Assembly (NCBI RefSeq): GCF_003353065.1
Contig: NZ_CP027806.1
Span: 434,001-498,000 of the forward strand
Reading direction: 5' to 3'
DNA length: 64,000 nucleotides
Source of the DNA: Cyclonatronum proteinivorum
Lineage (GTDB): Bacteria > Bacteroidota > Rhodothermia > Balneolales > Cyclonatronaceae
Shown here piece after piece: positions 36,302-46,123 of this stretch (position 1 is the stretch's first letter; every line of letters begins with the position of its first letter). The notes under the pieces are model-generated. The model was not told the DNA's origin and did not search any database. It saw nothing but the letters and a program-made list of their open reading frames with translations. The translations under genes were made by a program, and so were the position numbers.

Positions 36302-37783
36302 TTAGCTGCCCAGTTTTTCTGTCGCGGTCCTAAGCCGGCTGATGACCTCCTCTTTGCCCAGGAGCTGCATGGTTTGAAACAGGTCAGGACCGCCGCCCAG
36401 CCCGGTAACTGCAATGCGTACCGGCAGCATGAGTTTGCCCATGCCTACCCCGGCATCCTCAACCACAGAAACCAGCGCGGCCTTCAGCTCAACGGCCCCG
36501 AATTCAGAAAGGCCGTCAATGGTGCGAATATACGTATTTACCAAATCAGCGGTATTTTCTTTCCAGGCTTTTTTGACCGGTTTCTCTTCGTAGGTATCCG
36601 GTGCCCCGAAAAAGAAAGAAGCTGCCTGCGGAAGCGCTGAGATGGTTTCAATACGCTCGGCCATCAGCCGAATAACGCCGGCGATAAAGGCATCGTCGCA
36701 TCCAGAGCCAAGGCCCTCCTTTTCAAGTATATAGCGTGCGGCAGGCACCAGGCTTTCAGGGGCTTTGGCCCGCAGATACTGCGCGTTGAACCAGTGCAGC
36801 TTATCTTTGTTGAAAACCGCTCCGGATTTCCCCACACGTGCCAGGTCAAAAACCTCACACAGCTCATCCAGGGTAAACAGCTCACGTTCATCCCCGGGAT
36901 TCCATCCCAGGAGTGCCAAAAAGTTAATAAGGGCCTCCGGCTCGTAAAACGCTTCGGCGTAGTCGCACACATTTACCATAATGCCCTGTTCCTCCGCCTT
37001 GCGTTTACTGAGTTTTCCGCCCGCAGGCGACATGATCAGCGGCAGGTGTGCCATCACGGGCGGCGTCCATCCCAACGCACGGTACAACAGCACATGCTTG
37101 GGCGCACTCGGCAGCCACTCCTCTCCCCGAATCACGTGACTAATGGCCATCTCGTGATCATCCACTACGTTAGCAAGGTGATAGGTCGGCAGCCCGTCTG
37201 ATTTCATGAGCACCTGATCATCAACCTCAGACGTATCAAAACGAACGTGACCGCGCACCAGGTCATCGAACGCGATGGTCTCGCCCACGGGTACTTTCAG
37301 CCGGATAACGTAGGGCTCCTCCGAGCGCAGACGCTCCTGCACTTCTTCTTCCGGCAGGGTCAGGCTGTTTTTCATTTTGTTCCGGATGATAGCATCGTAG
37401 CGGAAGGTTTCCCCCTCGGCCTCCCGAACCGCTTCAATTTCCTCCGGGGTATCAAAAGCGTAGTAGGCCTTGCCGGACGCCACAAGTTCCGTGGCGTAGC
37501 GCCGGTACAAATCGGACCGCTCGCTCTGCCGGTAAGGTCCGCATGCGCCCGGCACTTCCGGACCCTCATCAACCGCAAGTCCGGCCCACTTCAGGGAGCT
37601 GAGAATGTCTTTCTCGGCATCCGCAACGTAGCGCTTTTGATCTGTGTCTTCAATGCGCAGCACAAAAGTGCCTCCGTTGCGACGGGCAAACAAATAGTTG
37701 TACAGGGCCGTACGCAGCCCGCCAATATGCAGCAAGCCGGTTGGTGAAGGTGCAAAACGAACGCGAACAGGTGTGGATGACAT
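36302..37783 (-). CDS. gltX: Glutamyl-tRNA synthetase
   Basis: The 493-residue class I synthetase has FAPSPTGLLHIGG (10-22), VLRIEDTDQKR (41-51) and KLSKRKAEE (257-265). It charges tRNA-Glu. It lacks any of the Gln-specific features I know, so discriminating or non-discriminating status cannot be told. It is on the same strand as the YgjP-like gene, which starts 28 bp after its stop. Confidence 0.96.
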   Translation of the reverse strand: MSSTPVRVRFAPSPTGLLHIGGLRTALYNYLFARRNGGTFVLRIEDTDQKRYVADAEKDILSSLKWAGLAVDEGPEVPGACGPYRQSERSDLYRRYATELVASGKAYYAFDTPEEIEAVREAEGETFRYDAIIRNKMKNSLTLPEEEVQERLRSEEPYVIRLKVPVGETIAFDDLVRGHVRFDTSEVDDQVLMKSDGLPTYHLANVVDDHEMAISHVIRGEEWLPSAPKHVLLYRALGWTPPVMAHLPLIMSPAGGKLSKRKAEEQGIMVNVCDYAEAFYEPEALINFLALLGWNPGDERELFTLDELCEVFDLARVGKSGAVFNKDKLHWFNAQYLRAKAPESLVPAARYILEKEGLGSGCDDAFIAGVIRLMAERIETISALPQAASFFFGAPDTYEEKPVKKAWKENTADLVNTYIRTIDGLSEFGAVELKAALVSVVEDAGVGMGKLMLPVRIAVTGLGGGPDLFQTMQLLGKEEVISRLRTATEKLGS

Positions 37784-37896
37784 AGGGAAAAGAGACGGTT
37801 GATTTTAAAAATTGAAAGGAAAAAAGGTGCCCGGTAAGAAGTTCTGAAAGGGCGGTTTTTTTGTATCGATGGAAGGCTTCACAAGCCTGAACATAC

Positions 37897-38670
37897 TCAG
37901 AATTCGTAAACCACGGAAACCGGGGCGTGATCGCTCATATCCTGGGAAAACTCGATTTCGGCGGATTTCGCCGCATTGAACATGGCTTCATTCCCAAGCT
38001 GATAATCCAGGCGCCAGCCTTTGTTGCGGCTCTTGGAAGCGGCACGGTACGACCACCAGCTGTAAGTATCGGTCAGATCCGGGTTCAGCTCACGAAAGAT
38101 GTCGCGGTACCCCAACTCAAGAAAGTCCGTGAACCAGGCCCGCTCTTCCGGCAAAAAGCCCGAAGTATTTTTATTACGCACGGGATCGTGAATATCAATT
38201 TCGGTATGCGCGATATTGTAGTCGCCGCACAGAACCAACGGCTTGGCATCTGCAAGCAATTCCCTGCCAAACCCATTGAGCACATCCAGAAAGCGCATCT
38301 TCACTTCCTGACGCACATCACCGGTTGTGCCGCTTGGCAGATAAAGCGAAAGCACCCGGCAATCGGGGTATTCATGCATCAGCACGCGCCCTTCGCTGTC
38401 AATCCAGTCAATGCCAATGCCGGTTTTGACCTCGATGGGTTCTGTGCGGGAAAGAATGCCGACGCCGGAATATCCTTTTTTCTCCGCCGAATGCCAGCTT
38501 GCGTGATAGCCCAGCGCGTGTATTTCATCCGGTATCTGATCCGGCTGCGCCTTGGTTTCCTGCAGACAGATGATATCCGGCTGGGAAGCCTTCACCCAGT
38601 CAGAAAACCCCTTCTTTTCCGCCGCGCGGATTCCGTTAACATTGTAGGTACTAATTTTAAGTTGTGGCAC
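37897..38670 (-). CDS. xth: Exodeoxyribonuclease III
   Basis: The 257-residue protein is a typical exonuclease III/AP endonuclease: STYNVNGIRAAEKKGF (7-22), IICLQETKAQ (34-43), GDYNIAHTEIDIHDP and the C-terminal SDHAPVSV. It repairs abasic sites in DNA. Length and motifs are normal. Confidence 0.94.
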   Translation of the reverse strand: MPQLKISTYNVNGIRAAEKKGFSDWVKASQPDIICLQETKAQPDQIPDEIHALGYHASWHSAEKKGYSGVGILSRTEPIEVKTGIGIDWIDSEGRVLMHEYPDCRVLSLYLPSGTTGDVRQEVKMRFLDVLNGFGRELLADAKPLVLCGDYNIAHTEIDIHDPVRNKNTSGFLPEERAWFTDFLELGYRDIFRELNPDLTDTYSWWSYRAASKSRNKGWRLDYQLGNEAMFNAAKSAEIEFSQDMSDHAPVSVVYEF

Positions 38671-38737
38671 AGTTCAAGTCTAAATTTTAGGTTCAGCTAT
38701 TTCTGAGCATTTAGGTCTGGCTAAGCAATTGTGTCTA

Positions 38738-39982
38738 TTACCAAACAAGCTTTTTTGTATTTGGATTGGGGGGACTAACCAAGCGGCCAAACTTGCGCTT
38801 GCCAACCTTGAGCACCAGCGCTTCACCGCCGGAAAAAGTTACTTCATAATTCACATCATCAATATTTTCACCATCAAGTGAAACGCCACCTTGCTGAATC
38901 AGCCGGCGCGCCTCGCCGTTGCTGGGAGCAAACTTCACCTCTTTAATCAGATGGATGAGCTTGTGTGTTTGCCCGCTCTCAAAAGTGAATTCCGGCATTT
39001 CATCCGGGATTTCTTTGTTGATGATGGTTTTCTCAAAATGATCCCGGGCGGCATCAGCTGCCCCGGCATCGTAGTACATGCGGGTAACGGTCCATGCCAG
39101 CTCGTGCTTGCTGTTGCGGGGATCAGCAGCGGCTTTTGCTTTCAAGGCCGGTAAATCCTGCACCGGAATATCGGTAAGCAGCTCATAATAGGTGTAGATC
39201 AGTTCATCCGGTACCCGCAGCATCTTGCCGTACATGTCGTTGGGGGCGTCATTTAAACCGATGTAGTTGTCATAGCTTTTCGACATTTTCTGCACGCCGT
39301 CGGTTCCGACAAGCAACGGCATCATAAGGCATACCTGTTGTTCGAGTCCCGCTTCCTTTTGCAGATGACGCCCGACCAGCAGGTTGAACTTCTGATCAAT
39401 ACCGCCAAGCTCAACATCAGATTTCAGATGAACGGAATCCTGACCCTGCGCCAGCGGATACAAAAACTCATGCAGGGCGATGGGATCTTCGTTTTTAAAC
39501 CTATTGGTAAAATCATCCCGCTCAATCATCCGGGCAAGGGTGTAATTGGAAGCAAGCTTGATGACGTCTTCAAAGCTCATCTTCCCAAGCCAGTCTGAGT
39601 TGTACACAATCTCTGTTTTCTCAGGATCGAGAATTTTGGCCGCCTGTTCAAAATAAGTTTGTCCGTTTGCCCGCACATCTTCAACCGTAAGCGCGGGACG
39701 CGTTTTGTTCTGACCGGTCGGATCACCAATCATCCCGGTAAAGTCACCAATAATCAGGATGGCGTGATGGCCCAAATCCTGAAACTGACGCAGTTTGCGC
39801 AGGATTACCGAATGACCAAGATGTAAGTCAGGACGGGTAGGGTCGCACCCCAGTTTTATGCGCAGCGGCTTCCCCGAATCGTAGGATCGCTGTAATTTAT
39901 TCTTCAGCTCCTCTTCGGGGATGATTTCTGTCGTTCCCCGACGAATAATTTCAAGCTGTTCACCAACGGGTAAAAAAGACAT
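38738..39982 (-). CDS. tyrS: Tyrosyl-tRNA synthetase
   Basis: The 414-residue class I synthetase has [15 protein letters not shown] (44-58), the KMSKSYDN loop (232-239) and a C-terminal S4 RNA-binding domain (~345-405, with [18 protein letters not shown]). The HLGH form and C-terminal S4 point to the TyrZ-like subfamily. It charges tRNA-Tyr. Next upstream is cvpA, 62 bp away on the same strand. Confidence 0.95.
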   Translation of the reverse strand: MSFLPVGEQLEIIRRGTTEIIPEEELKNKLQRSYDSGKPLRIKLGCDPTRPDLHLGHSVILRKLRQFQDLGHHAILIIGDFTGMIGDPTGQNKTRPALTVEDVRANGQTYFEQAAKILDPEKTEIVYNSDWLGKMSFEDVIKLASNYTLARMIERDDFTNRFKNEDPIALHEFLYPLAQGQDSVHLKSDVELGGIDQKFNLLVGRHLQKEAGLEQQVCLMMPLLVGTDGVQKMSKSYDNYIGLNDAPNDMYGKMLRVPDELIYTYYELLTDIPVQDLPALKAKAAADPRNSKHELAWTVTRMYYDAGAADAARDHFEKTIINKEIPDEMPEFTFESGQTHKLIHLIKEVKFAPSNGEARRLIQQGGVSLDGENIDDVNYEVTFSGGEALVLKVGKRKFGRLVSPPNPNTKKLVW

Positions 39983-40044
39983 GTAGGTAATTTAGGAATT
40001 GAATTTGTTCTGAGTGGAAAAGGATCTGCCGGAGCTTACCAAAG

Positions 40045-40584
40045 CTAATCCGGCTGTAAGCGGCGGAGTGCATCTTCAATTGATTCCGCAAAGCTATCGG
40101 TATTGGGGTAAACGTGTGCAAGAAGATCATAGGCCATGGGTGCAACCTGCACAACAATCGGATAGAGCACGGAAGACTGCCGGGCTTCTTCCGAAGGCTG
40201 TTCAAAGGCAAGCAGCAGGATGAAAATCAGGCTCAGGAATAGGCCTGATTTGAAAAGCCCGAAACACATGCCCAGCAGTTTGTTCGGAACCGAAAGAAGA
40301 GCAGCTTTCAGAATGCCCTCCAAAAGCCTGATCAGCAGCTGCATACCGCCGAACACCAGCCCGAAAATGATGATGAATGCCAGAACCGAAAGCCAGACTT
40401 CTTCGGTAACGATATAGGGTTCGAGCCAAAAGCGCACCTCCGTCATATACCGGAATCCCAGAAACAGGGCCAGCAGCACGCCGCCGAGCCCCAGTACCTC
40501 CCGCAGCAGCCCGTTTCGGAAGCCCGAAAACGCAGCTACAGCAAGCGGCACCAGAATCAGAATATCGATGAAGGTAAGCGCCAT
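40045..40584 (-). CDS. CvpA family membrane protein
   Basis: The 179-residue protein has four transmembrane helices and the CvpA layout (FIDILILVPLAVAAFSGFRNGLLREVLGL at the start, and a FGLVFGGMQLLIRLLEGILKAALLSVPNKLLGMCFGLFK segment in the middle). Originally linked to colicin V production, its role is unclear; some homologues affect envelope stress. It is 12 bp downstream of the YqeY gene. Confidence 0.86.
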   Translation of the reverse strand: MALTFIDILILVPLAVAAFSGFRNGLLREVLGLGGVLLALFLGFRYMTEVRFWLEPYIVTEEVWLSVLAFIIIFGLVFGGMQLLIRLLEGILKAALLSVPNKLLGMCFGLFKSGLFLSLIFILLLAFEQPSEEARQSSVLYPIVVQVAPMAYDLLAHVYPNTDSFAESIEDALRRLQPD

Positions 40585-40596
40585 AGCGTAGTGGCC

Positions 40597-41058
40597 TTAG
40601 GGGGCAAGCTTTTCTTTCACTACCGTATTGACGAGTTTGCCGTCAGCTTTGCCTTTTACTTTTGGCATGAGCTGTCCCATAACCTTTCCCATATCTTTCA
40701 TGCCGCTTGCACCGGTTTGGGCAATCACTTCCGAAACGATGGCTTCAATTTCATCTTTCGTGAGTTGTTTAGGCAGGTAGGCTTCGATAATGGCGAGCTC
40801 CTGTTCTTCAACTTCTGCAAGGTCTGCGCGGCCCGCATTGCGGTATTGTTCAAGGGAGTCGCGCCGCTGTTTAGCCGCTTTGGTAATGACTTCCAACACG
40901 AGCTCATCGGTAATTTCACTGCGCTCCCCGCCGGTGCGGTTGGTAATTTCTTTTTCAAGTATGCCGGATTTCAACGAGCGAAGCACAAGCGTGCGGCGCT
41001 CCTCGCGGGCTTTCATCGATTCTTTCAGATCTGCCAGAAGGGTGTCGTAAAGTGCCAT
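40597..41058 (-). CDS. GatB/YqeY domain-containing protein
   Basis: The 153-residue protein matches the YqeY family: KEITNRTGGERSEITDELVLEVITKAAKQRRDS, AIIEAYLPKQLT and a C-terminal GKVMGQLMPKVKGKADGKLV. It resembles the tail domain of the GatB amidotransferase subunit. In other bacteria it is encoded near rpsU or dnaG; those are absent here. Its cellular role is not settled. Confidence 0.9.
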   Translation of the reverse strand: MALYDTLLADLKESMKAREERRTLVLRSLKSGILEKEITNRTGGERSEITDELVLEVITKAAKQRRDSLEQYRNAGRADLAEVEEQELAIIEAYLPKQLTKDEIEAIVSEVIAQTGASGMKDMGKVMGQLMPKVKGKADGKLVNTVVKEKLAP

Positions 41059-41111
41059 TGTGTTGAATGCTAAGGTTTTAACTGTTTAGTAAAATAGTCG
41101 GGACAGAATAT

Positions 41112-41906
41112 TTAGGGATGATTTTCCTCACTGTGACCGAGTACCTGCGCAACCACATCCTCAATGAGGTAAAAGCCGGCTTGCTCCTGCCTGCAAAGCC
41201 ATGCAGCAGCTTTGAGCGCCCCAACTGCGAACCCGTCCCGGTTCCGCGCGCGGTGGGTGAGCTCAATATCATCCCAGGCCGAATTGATCCGCAGGCTGTG
41301 GTCCCCGAAAACACCACCTAAGCGCTGAGCGCTGACGCGAAGGGTTTCCGTATCCGGCTGCCCCCTTTCGGGTACGCCATAAGTGTAGGCGGAAGCAGGT
41401 TTGCCGGCGCTTGTAAGAAACTGCCGGGCCAATGTAATGGCGGTACCGCTCGGGGCGTCGGCTTTGCCGGTATGGTGAACCTCATGCACCGAAGTGTCGA
41501 AACCCGCGGCTTGGCCGAGCTGCCGTCCCGCCTCCGCTGCCAGCTTCATGAAAAGCTGTACGCCTAAACTGAAGTTGGATCCGTACAGCAGCTTCCCGCT
41601 CTTTTCAGCGACCAGCTTTTCGATTTCCGGTCGGGTGCTCTCTGTCAGCCAGCCCGTTGTGCCAACAACCAGCGGAATGCCCAGTGCCAGCGTGCGCCGG
41701 ATGTGCGTGACCGCGGCGTCAGGGTGCGTAAAGTCGATGGCAGCGTCCGCTCCGGCAAGGCGTTCCGCTGTGAGTGCTTCTCCCTGTTGGTTGTCAGCTT
41801 CGCCCAGCTGCAGCATCACCTCAAAACCATGGGCCGGAGCAAGCTCCCTGAGCCGCCTGCCCATGCGGCCGTCACCAATCAGTACAAGCTTCAGGGGCGC
41901 AGACAT
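41112..41906 (-). CDS. dapB: 4-hydroxy-tetrahydrodipicolinate reductase
   Basis: The 264-residue protein has the dinucleotide loop GDGRMGRR (11-18), the catalytic HEVHHTGKADAPSGTA (141-156; His144/His145, Lys148) and the VGTTGW segment. It reduces HTPA in lysine and diaminopimelate synthesis. Its start codon overlaps the lysC stop (TGATG), so the two are translationally coupled. Confidence 0.95.
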   Translation of the reverse strand: MSAPLKLVLIGDGRMGRRLRELAPAHGFEVMLQLGEADNQQGEALTAERLAGADAAIDFTHPDAAVTHIRRTLALGIPLVVGTTGWLTESTRPEIEKLVAEKSGKLLYGSNFSLGVQLFMKLAAEAGRQLGQAAGFDTSVHEVHHTGKADAPSGTAITLARQFLTSAGKPASAYTYGVPERGQPDTETLRVSAQRLGGVFGDHSLRINSAWDDIELTHRARNRDGFAVGALKAAAWLCRQEQAGFYLIEDVVAQVLGHSEENHP

Positions 41907-43288
41907 CAGGTGTTTTCCGGGCTTGGGAGATTCGGGAAAAAAGTATCGTGCAGGGCTTCCACCGCTTCCACCGCATGCTCATTTTCGACCACGACCGAAA
42001 GGTTGATATCCGAGCTGCCCTGCGAAATCATCCGGATGGGAAATTCGGACAGCGCATTAAAAGCCTGCGCCGCAACGCCTTTGCTTTGCATCATATTTTT
42101 GCCAACCAGGGAAATCAGCGCCTGATTGTGGTAAATCTTCACACTCGCAATATCCTCAAGATCTTTCTGCACCGCATCGAGCCGCGTCTTTTTATCGACG
42201 GTCATACTGATGGAGACCTCACTTGTCGAAACCAGATCAACGGAAACCTGATGTTTTTCGAATATGGCAAAAACCTTCGCCAGAAAACCCCAGGCCAACA
42301 GCATGCGTGAAGAAATGACGGTGATGACCGTAATGTCTTTTTTAAAGGCAATGGCCCGTACCGGGGAATCAGCATGTACATCTGAGAAAATGCGCGTCCC
42401 GGGATGCTCAGGCTCAAAGGTATTTTTCACATACACCGGAATGTTTTTCTCTACCGCCGGCTGAATCGTAGCCGGGTGCAGCACTTTGGCGCCAAAGTAC
42501 GCGAGCTCCGCGGCTTCACTGAAACTCAGCTCTTTTATCGAAAAAGCATTGGGCACAAAACGCGGATCGCTTGTGTACATGCCGCTGACATCCGTCCAGA
42601 TCTCGATGGCCTCAGCGCCAACGGCCAGACCTATAATGCTGGCTGAAAAATCAGACCCGCCGCGCCCCAGCGTCGTAATACTTCCTGCGACGTCTGAACC
42701 GTAGAAACCGCCCATAATTGGGAAGCGTCCGTTGGCAGAGTGATGGGCAATCCGGCGGGCACGGTCAAAAATACCATCCATGTCAGGTGCAGCTTGTCCG
42801 TGATCGGAACTTGTAAGCATCACTTCGGCAGCATCCGTCCAAACGGCAGGGGTACCGATGGCTTTTGCGCACTCAGCCAGCAGGAAAGAACTCAGCCGCT
42901 CGCCAATACTTGATACCGCATCCAGCGATTTGGGCGTGAGCTCACCGAGCGTGTGGATACCAAGCAGGTAGTTATCCAGCAGGCTGATCAGCGCGCTGAT
43001 GTGGTTTTCGCAGGTTTCAAGGCCGGTGCGATCGGTGATCTCCGGCAGGGAGAAAAAGGTGTGTACGAACTGACGGTGTTTTTCGCCCAGCTCTGCAGAA
43101 ATACGGCGGGCCTCTTCAAGCGAACCTGATTTTGCGGTGTCCGCAGCGAGAATGAGACTGTTTGTTGTGCCTGAAGTTGCCGAAACAACGGTTATGGTTC
43201 CGGGACCGGTAGCACCTACGATATCAAGAACGCGTTTCCAGGCTTTGGCATCAGCCATGGATGTGCCGCCAAACTTTAGGATTTTCAC
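41906..43288 (-). CDS. lysC: Aspartate kinase (monofunctional)
   Basis: The 460-residue protein begins KILKFGGTSMADAKAW, has RGGSDFSAS (~210), GAKVLHPATIQP (~278) and two C-terminal ACT domains (from ~310). No homoserine dehydrogenase domain is attached. It commits aspartate to the lysine/DAP and threonine/methionine pathways; the ACT domains suggest feedback control. It overlaps dapB by one base, and an M20 hydrolase gene follows the other side. Confidence 0.95.
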   Translation of the reverse strand: MKILKFGGTSMADAKAWKRVLDIVGATGPGTITVVSATSGTTNSLILAADTAKSGSLEEARRISAELGEKHRQFVHTFFSLPEITDRTGLETCENHISALISLLDNYLLGIHTLGELTPKSLDAVSSIGERLSSFLLAECAKAIGTPAVWTDAAEVMLTSSDHGQAAPDMDGIFDRARRIAHHSANGRFPIMGGFYGSDVAGSITTLGRGGSDFSASIIGLAVGAEAIEIWTDVSGMYTSDPRFVPNAFSIKELSFSEAAELAYFGAKVLHPATIQPAVEKNIPVYVKNTFEPEHPGTRIFSDVHADSPVRAIAFKKDITVITVISSRMLLAWGFLAKVFAIFEKHQVSVDLVSTSEVSISMTVDKKTRLDAVQKDLEDIASVKIYHNQALISLVGKNMMQSKGVAAQAFNALSEFPIRMISQGSSDINLSVVVENEHAVEAVEALHDTFFPNLPSPENT

Positions 43289-43312
43289 GGCTTCAGAGAT
43301 GGTATGAATAGT

Positions 43313-44509
43313 TTAAAATTGAAGGTCACTTTGGGTGTGCCTGATGAGCAGATTTGCTAAGAAAATGGCAGAAGGGGCCAGAATGCTTTCATCAATGTCG
43401 AACAGGGAGCTGTGCAGCGGGTGTGATGTTGCCGGGCCGTTCGAAGTTCCGACACGGATAAAAAGCCCGGGACGCTCGCTACTGTAGAATGCGAAATCTT
43501 CCGCACCCATACTTTGCGGGCGGCTCACAACTTTGTCGGGGCCGAGCGTTTCCCTGGCATAATCCTTTGCAAAAGCATACAGCGTCGGATGATTCACCAC
43601 GGCCGGTGCGCCCAGGCCAAAGTCGGAGCTGATTTTTACCCCATGCAGTTCAGCAAGGTTATCGGCCAGGCGCTTGAGATAATCTTTGATATAGTCCCGC
43701 TTGTCTTCTGCCACCGTTCGCACGGTACCGCCGATATACACCTGACGCGGAATCACATTGAGTGCGTTCCCCGCATTGAATTTGCAAACCGAAACTACGG
43801 TAGGTTCCAGCACATTAATCATGCGTCCGGCAAACTGATAGATATTCTGCACCAGCTGATGTCCGACCCACATGGCATCCGGCTTTCGGTGTGGCCGGGC
43901 AGAGTGATTGGTGGAGCCGCCATCGATTTCAAACTGAAAAGCATCAAACGCTGCGGTTTCCGCCCCGGGACGCAGGCTGATTTTTCCGCTTTCCGTGTTA
44001 GGGTCGCAGTGCATGCCATATACGGCGTGAACGCCCTCGAGCACACCGTCGCGGATCATTTCGGGCGAGCCGGAAGGTTGCTGTTCCTCTGCCGGCTGCC
44101 AGAACACGCGGATGGTACCACGAATATCATCTTTGCGGGTGAGCAGGTGCTTCACAATACCAAAGGCAACCGTCGTATGCACGTCATGCCCGCACATATG
44201 TGCGATTCCGGCACGCTGGGATTTGTAGGGGACGTCTTTTTCATCTTCGATGGGAAGGGCGTCCATATCGGCACGCCACGCCAGACAAGGTCCGGGCCTG
44301 CCACTACTGATATCGGTGTAAAACCCCGTCTGCGCCAGTCCTGTTTTTACCTCGAGCCCCATTGCGCGGAGCTTCTCAATGATCAGCCGGGATGTTTCGT
44401 ATTCGCCCCAGCTTAATTCAGGGTTTTGATGCAGATGGCGGCGCATCCATAGCAGCTGATATTGCAGCGCCTGTTCATTTATTTCGGGTTTTAAATCTGT
44501 GATACTCAC
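43313..44509 (-). CDS. M20-family amidohydrolase
   Basis: The protein has the M20D hydrolase motifs: LRRHLHQNPELSW-like region (MRRHLHQNPELSWGEYE), WRADMDALPIEDE, AHMCGHDVHTT and GVHAVYGMHCDP, with a SMGAEDFAFYS metal-ligand segment near the end. These enzymes hydrolyse N-acyl amino acids. The GTG at 44509 gives a normal N-terminus (SITDLKPEINEQ); a TTG at 44542 would add 11 odd residues. The position before lysC-dapB suggests possible N-acetyl-diaminopimelate deacetylase activity, but a general N-acyl amino-acid hydrolase is equally likely. Confidence 0.87.
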   Translation of the reverse strand: MSITDLKPEINEQALQYQLLWMRRHLHQNPELSWGEYETSRLIIEKLRAMGLEVKTGLAQTGFYTDISSGRPGPCLAWRADMDALPIEDEKDVPYKSQRAGIAHMCGHDVHTTVAFGIVKHLLTRKDDIRGTIRVFWQPAEEQQPSGSPEMIRDGVLEGVHAVYGMHCDPNTESGKISLRPGAETAAFDAFQFEIDGGSTNHSARPHRKPDAMWVGHQLVQNIYQFAGRMINVLEPTVVSVCKFNAGNALNVIPRQVYIGGTVRTVAEDKRDYIKDYLKRLADNLAELHGVKISSDFGLGAPAVVNHPTLYAFAKDYARETLGPDKVVSRPQSMGAEDFAFYSSERPGLFIRVGTSNGPATSHPLHSSLFDIDESILAPSAIFLANLLIRHTQSDLQF

Positions 44510-44751
44510 GTGGTTTCCACCGGTTTTGCACACGGCAAACAAGCCGTAGTTAAATCATTGTTAATCAGCCCCCCGAATCAGAAAAAAACACGAAAGACCA
44601 GAAAGTTTATGCATAACCTTAAATATACGGATTTTTTAAGGCTTTAAGCGATTGTATGCATTTGCGTACACGGCCAACAGGAGTGTGCCGGCCAGCGATC
44701 GGGCTAAATAAAAACACGAAAGCCCCGGGATGAAACCCTACGCCCAAAAAC

Positions 44752-44792
44752 AAAAAAATCACCTGTGCAGCCCTCAGGTTACAGGTGATTTT
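44752..44792 (-). terminator. Terminator of the HesB/IscA gene
   Basis: The stem AAAATCACCTGT / ACAGGTGATTTT (44755-44792) with an A7 left flank makes a U tract for the leftward transcript, 28 bp after the HesB/IscA stop codon. Confidence 0.82.
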
Positions 44793-44820
44793 CAGGAAAA
44801 AGGATGGCTAATCCACCATA

Positions 44821-45165
44821 TCAGGCGCTGAACGATGAGCCGCAGCCGCAGGTGCTACTCGCCTGCGGATTTTCGAAAACGAAACCGCGGGCGTCAAGAC
44901 CATCTTTAAAATCGAGAACCGTGCCATACAAATACATGGCCTGACGTTTATCAATCACAACGGGGATGTCCATAATCGTACTTTGTGTGTCCATTTCGCC
45001 GGCTTCATCAAAATCGATGATGTAGCTCAGCCCTGAACAGCCCCCGCCTTTTACGCCAATGCGAAGAAACGGCTTTCCTTCATTTTCACCCTGTGCCATC
45101 AGCTTATGTATTTGCCGCGCTGCACGGTCGGTGATCGTAACTACTTCCTTTTCAGTTGTACTCAT
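44821..45165 (-). CDS. Iron-sulfur cluster assembly accessory protein (HesB/IscA/ErpA family)
   Basis: The 114-residue A-type carrier has the three conserved cysteines Cys43 (GGGCSGLSY), Cys106 and Cys108 (TCGCG). Such proteins carry Fe-S clusters to targets. No other Suf or Isc gene is adjacent, so the exact subfamily (SufA, IscA or ErpA) is not fixed. Confidence 0.93.
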   Translation of the reverse strand: MSTTEKEVVTITDRAARQIHKLMAQGENEGKPFLRIGVKGGGCSGLSYIIDFDEAGEMDTQSTIMDIPVVIDKRQAMYLYGTVLDFKDGLDARGFVFENPQASSTCGCGSSFSA

Positions 45166-45302
45166 GATAGCAGATTGTAGCTTGAATAATAAATTTTAAA
45201 ACAAAAATGACGCTTGATGATCTGTTGCGCCCTAAATAATAATGTGCGGGATAATTTACCAAAAAGATAAGCGCTGGACAAAAAGCCCCTGAGAGTGCTG
45301 AT

Positions 45303-45974
45303 TCAAAAAGGTTTGTTGGAGTGTGTGAAGTACTCCTGATCATTTTTGGAAAACAAACTGAGCACGCCGAGACTCACTAAGTCAATAAGAATACGGGAAG
45401 ATTTGTACTTGCTCCGGTTAATCAGCCTGGCATATTCATCAACGGTGATTTTCTGATATTCGTTGAGATAGCGAAACAGGCGCTGTTCATTCTCACCAAA
45501 CTCAAAGGTGATTCCCCGGTCCCGGTTCTGACTGCGCAGCAGGGCCGCGCGCTCCTTGCTTGCCCGCACGCTTTTGTCTTTATCGCGGATATAGACCTCA
45601 CTTTTCCCGTTGTGCTTTACGTAAACCGGCTTTTTTTCGGCTTCCTCCACTTTCACAATCACAATCTCACGATCCCCCATCTCAAGCAGTTCTATTTTAT
45701 AGTCAAGCGGCGGATCACAAAGCACGGTAAGGGCTTCAATCAGCTGATAGCCTTCCTCATAATAGCTGTCAACCCCAATCAGCGTGCGGTTATCATCAAC
45801 GCCAATCAGCAGGGTGCCCCCTTTGGTGTTGGCAAAAGCACAAACTTCGCGGGCAATTTTTTCGGGGGATGAGATGGTTCGCTTAAACTCCAGAAAGGTA
45901 CCTTCACCCGTTTTAATGAAACGTTTCAGGTCGCCGAGCGACATGGTGCTGATGGCGGGCGGAATTCTAAACAT
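45303..45974 (-). CDS. AlbA_2 (Schlafen-like) domain protein
   Basis: The 223-residue protein has the AlbA_2 domain: GEGTFLEFKRT (23-33), VCAFANTKGGTLLIGVDDNR (44-63) and a VYIRDKDKSVRAS segment. The C-terminus (150-223) looks like a winged helix (LFRYLNEYQKITVDEYARLINRSKYKSSRILIDLVSLGVLS). Such proteins are usually annotated as putative DNA-binding or transcription regulators; some Schlafen-like ones are nucleases. It has no clear partner here. Confidence 0.83.
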   Translation of the reverse strand: MFRIPPAISTMSLGDLKRFIKTGEGTFLEFKRTISSPEKIAREVCAFANTKGGTLLIGVDDNRTLIGVDSYYEEGYQLIEALTVLCDPPLDYKIELLEMGDREIVIVKVEEAEKKPVYVKHNGKSEVYIRDKDKSVRASKERAALLRSQNRDRGITFEFGENEQRLFRYLNEYQKITVDEYARLINRSKYKSSRILIDLVSLGVLSLFSKNDQEYFTHSNKPF

Positions 45975-46123
45975 GGCAGGATTAAAAGAGCGTAAATCTG
46001 AGACGGTTGCGGTGCCGGACTAATCCGGCTTTGCGGTTCAGCTAACGAACTACAATTGCAGCGCGTATATCGTTTCAATCAGCGAATAAAGGCATGCAAA
46101 GGCGATGGTGCAGGGGTTGGCTT

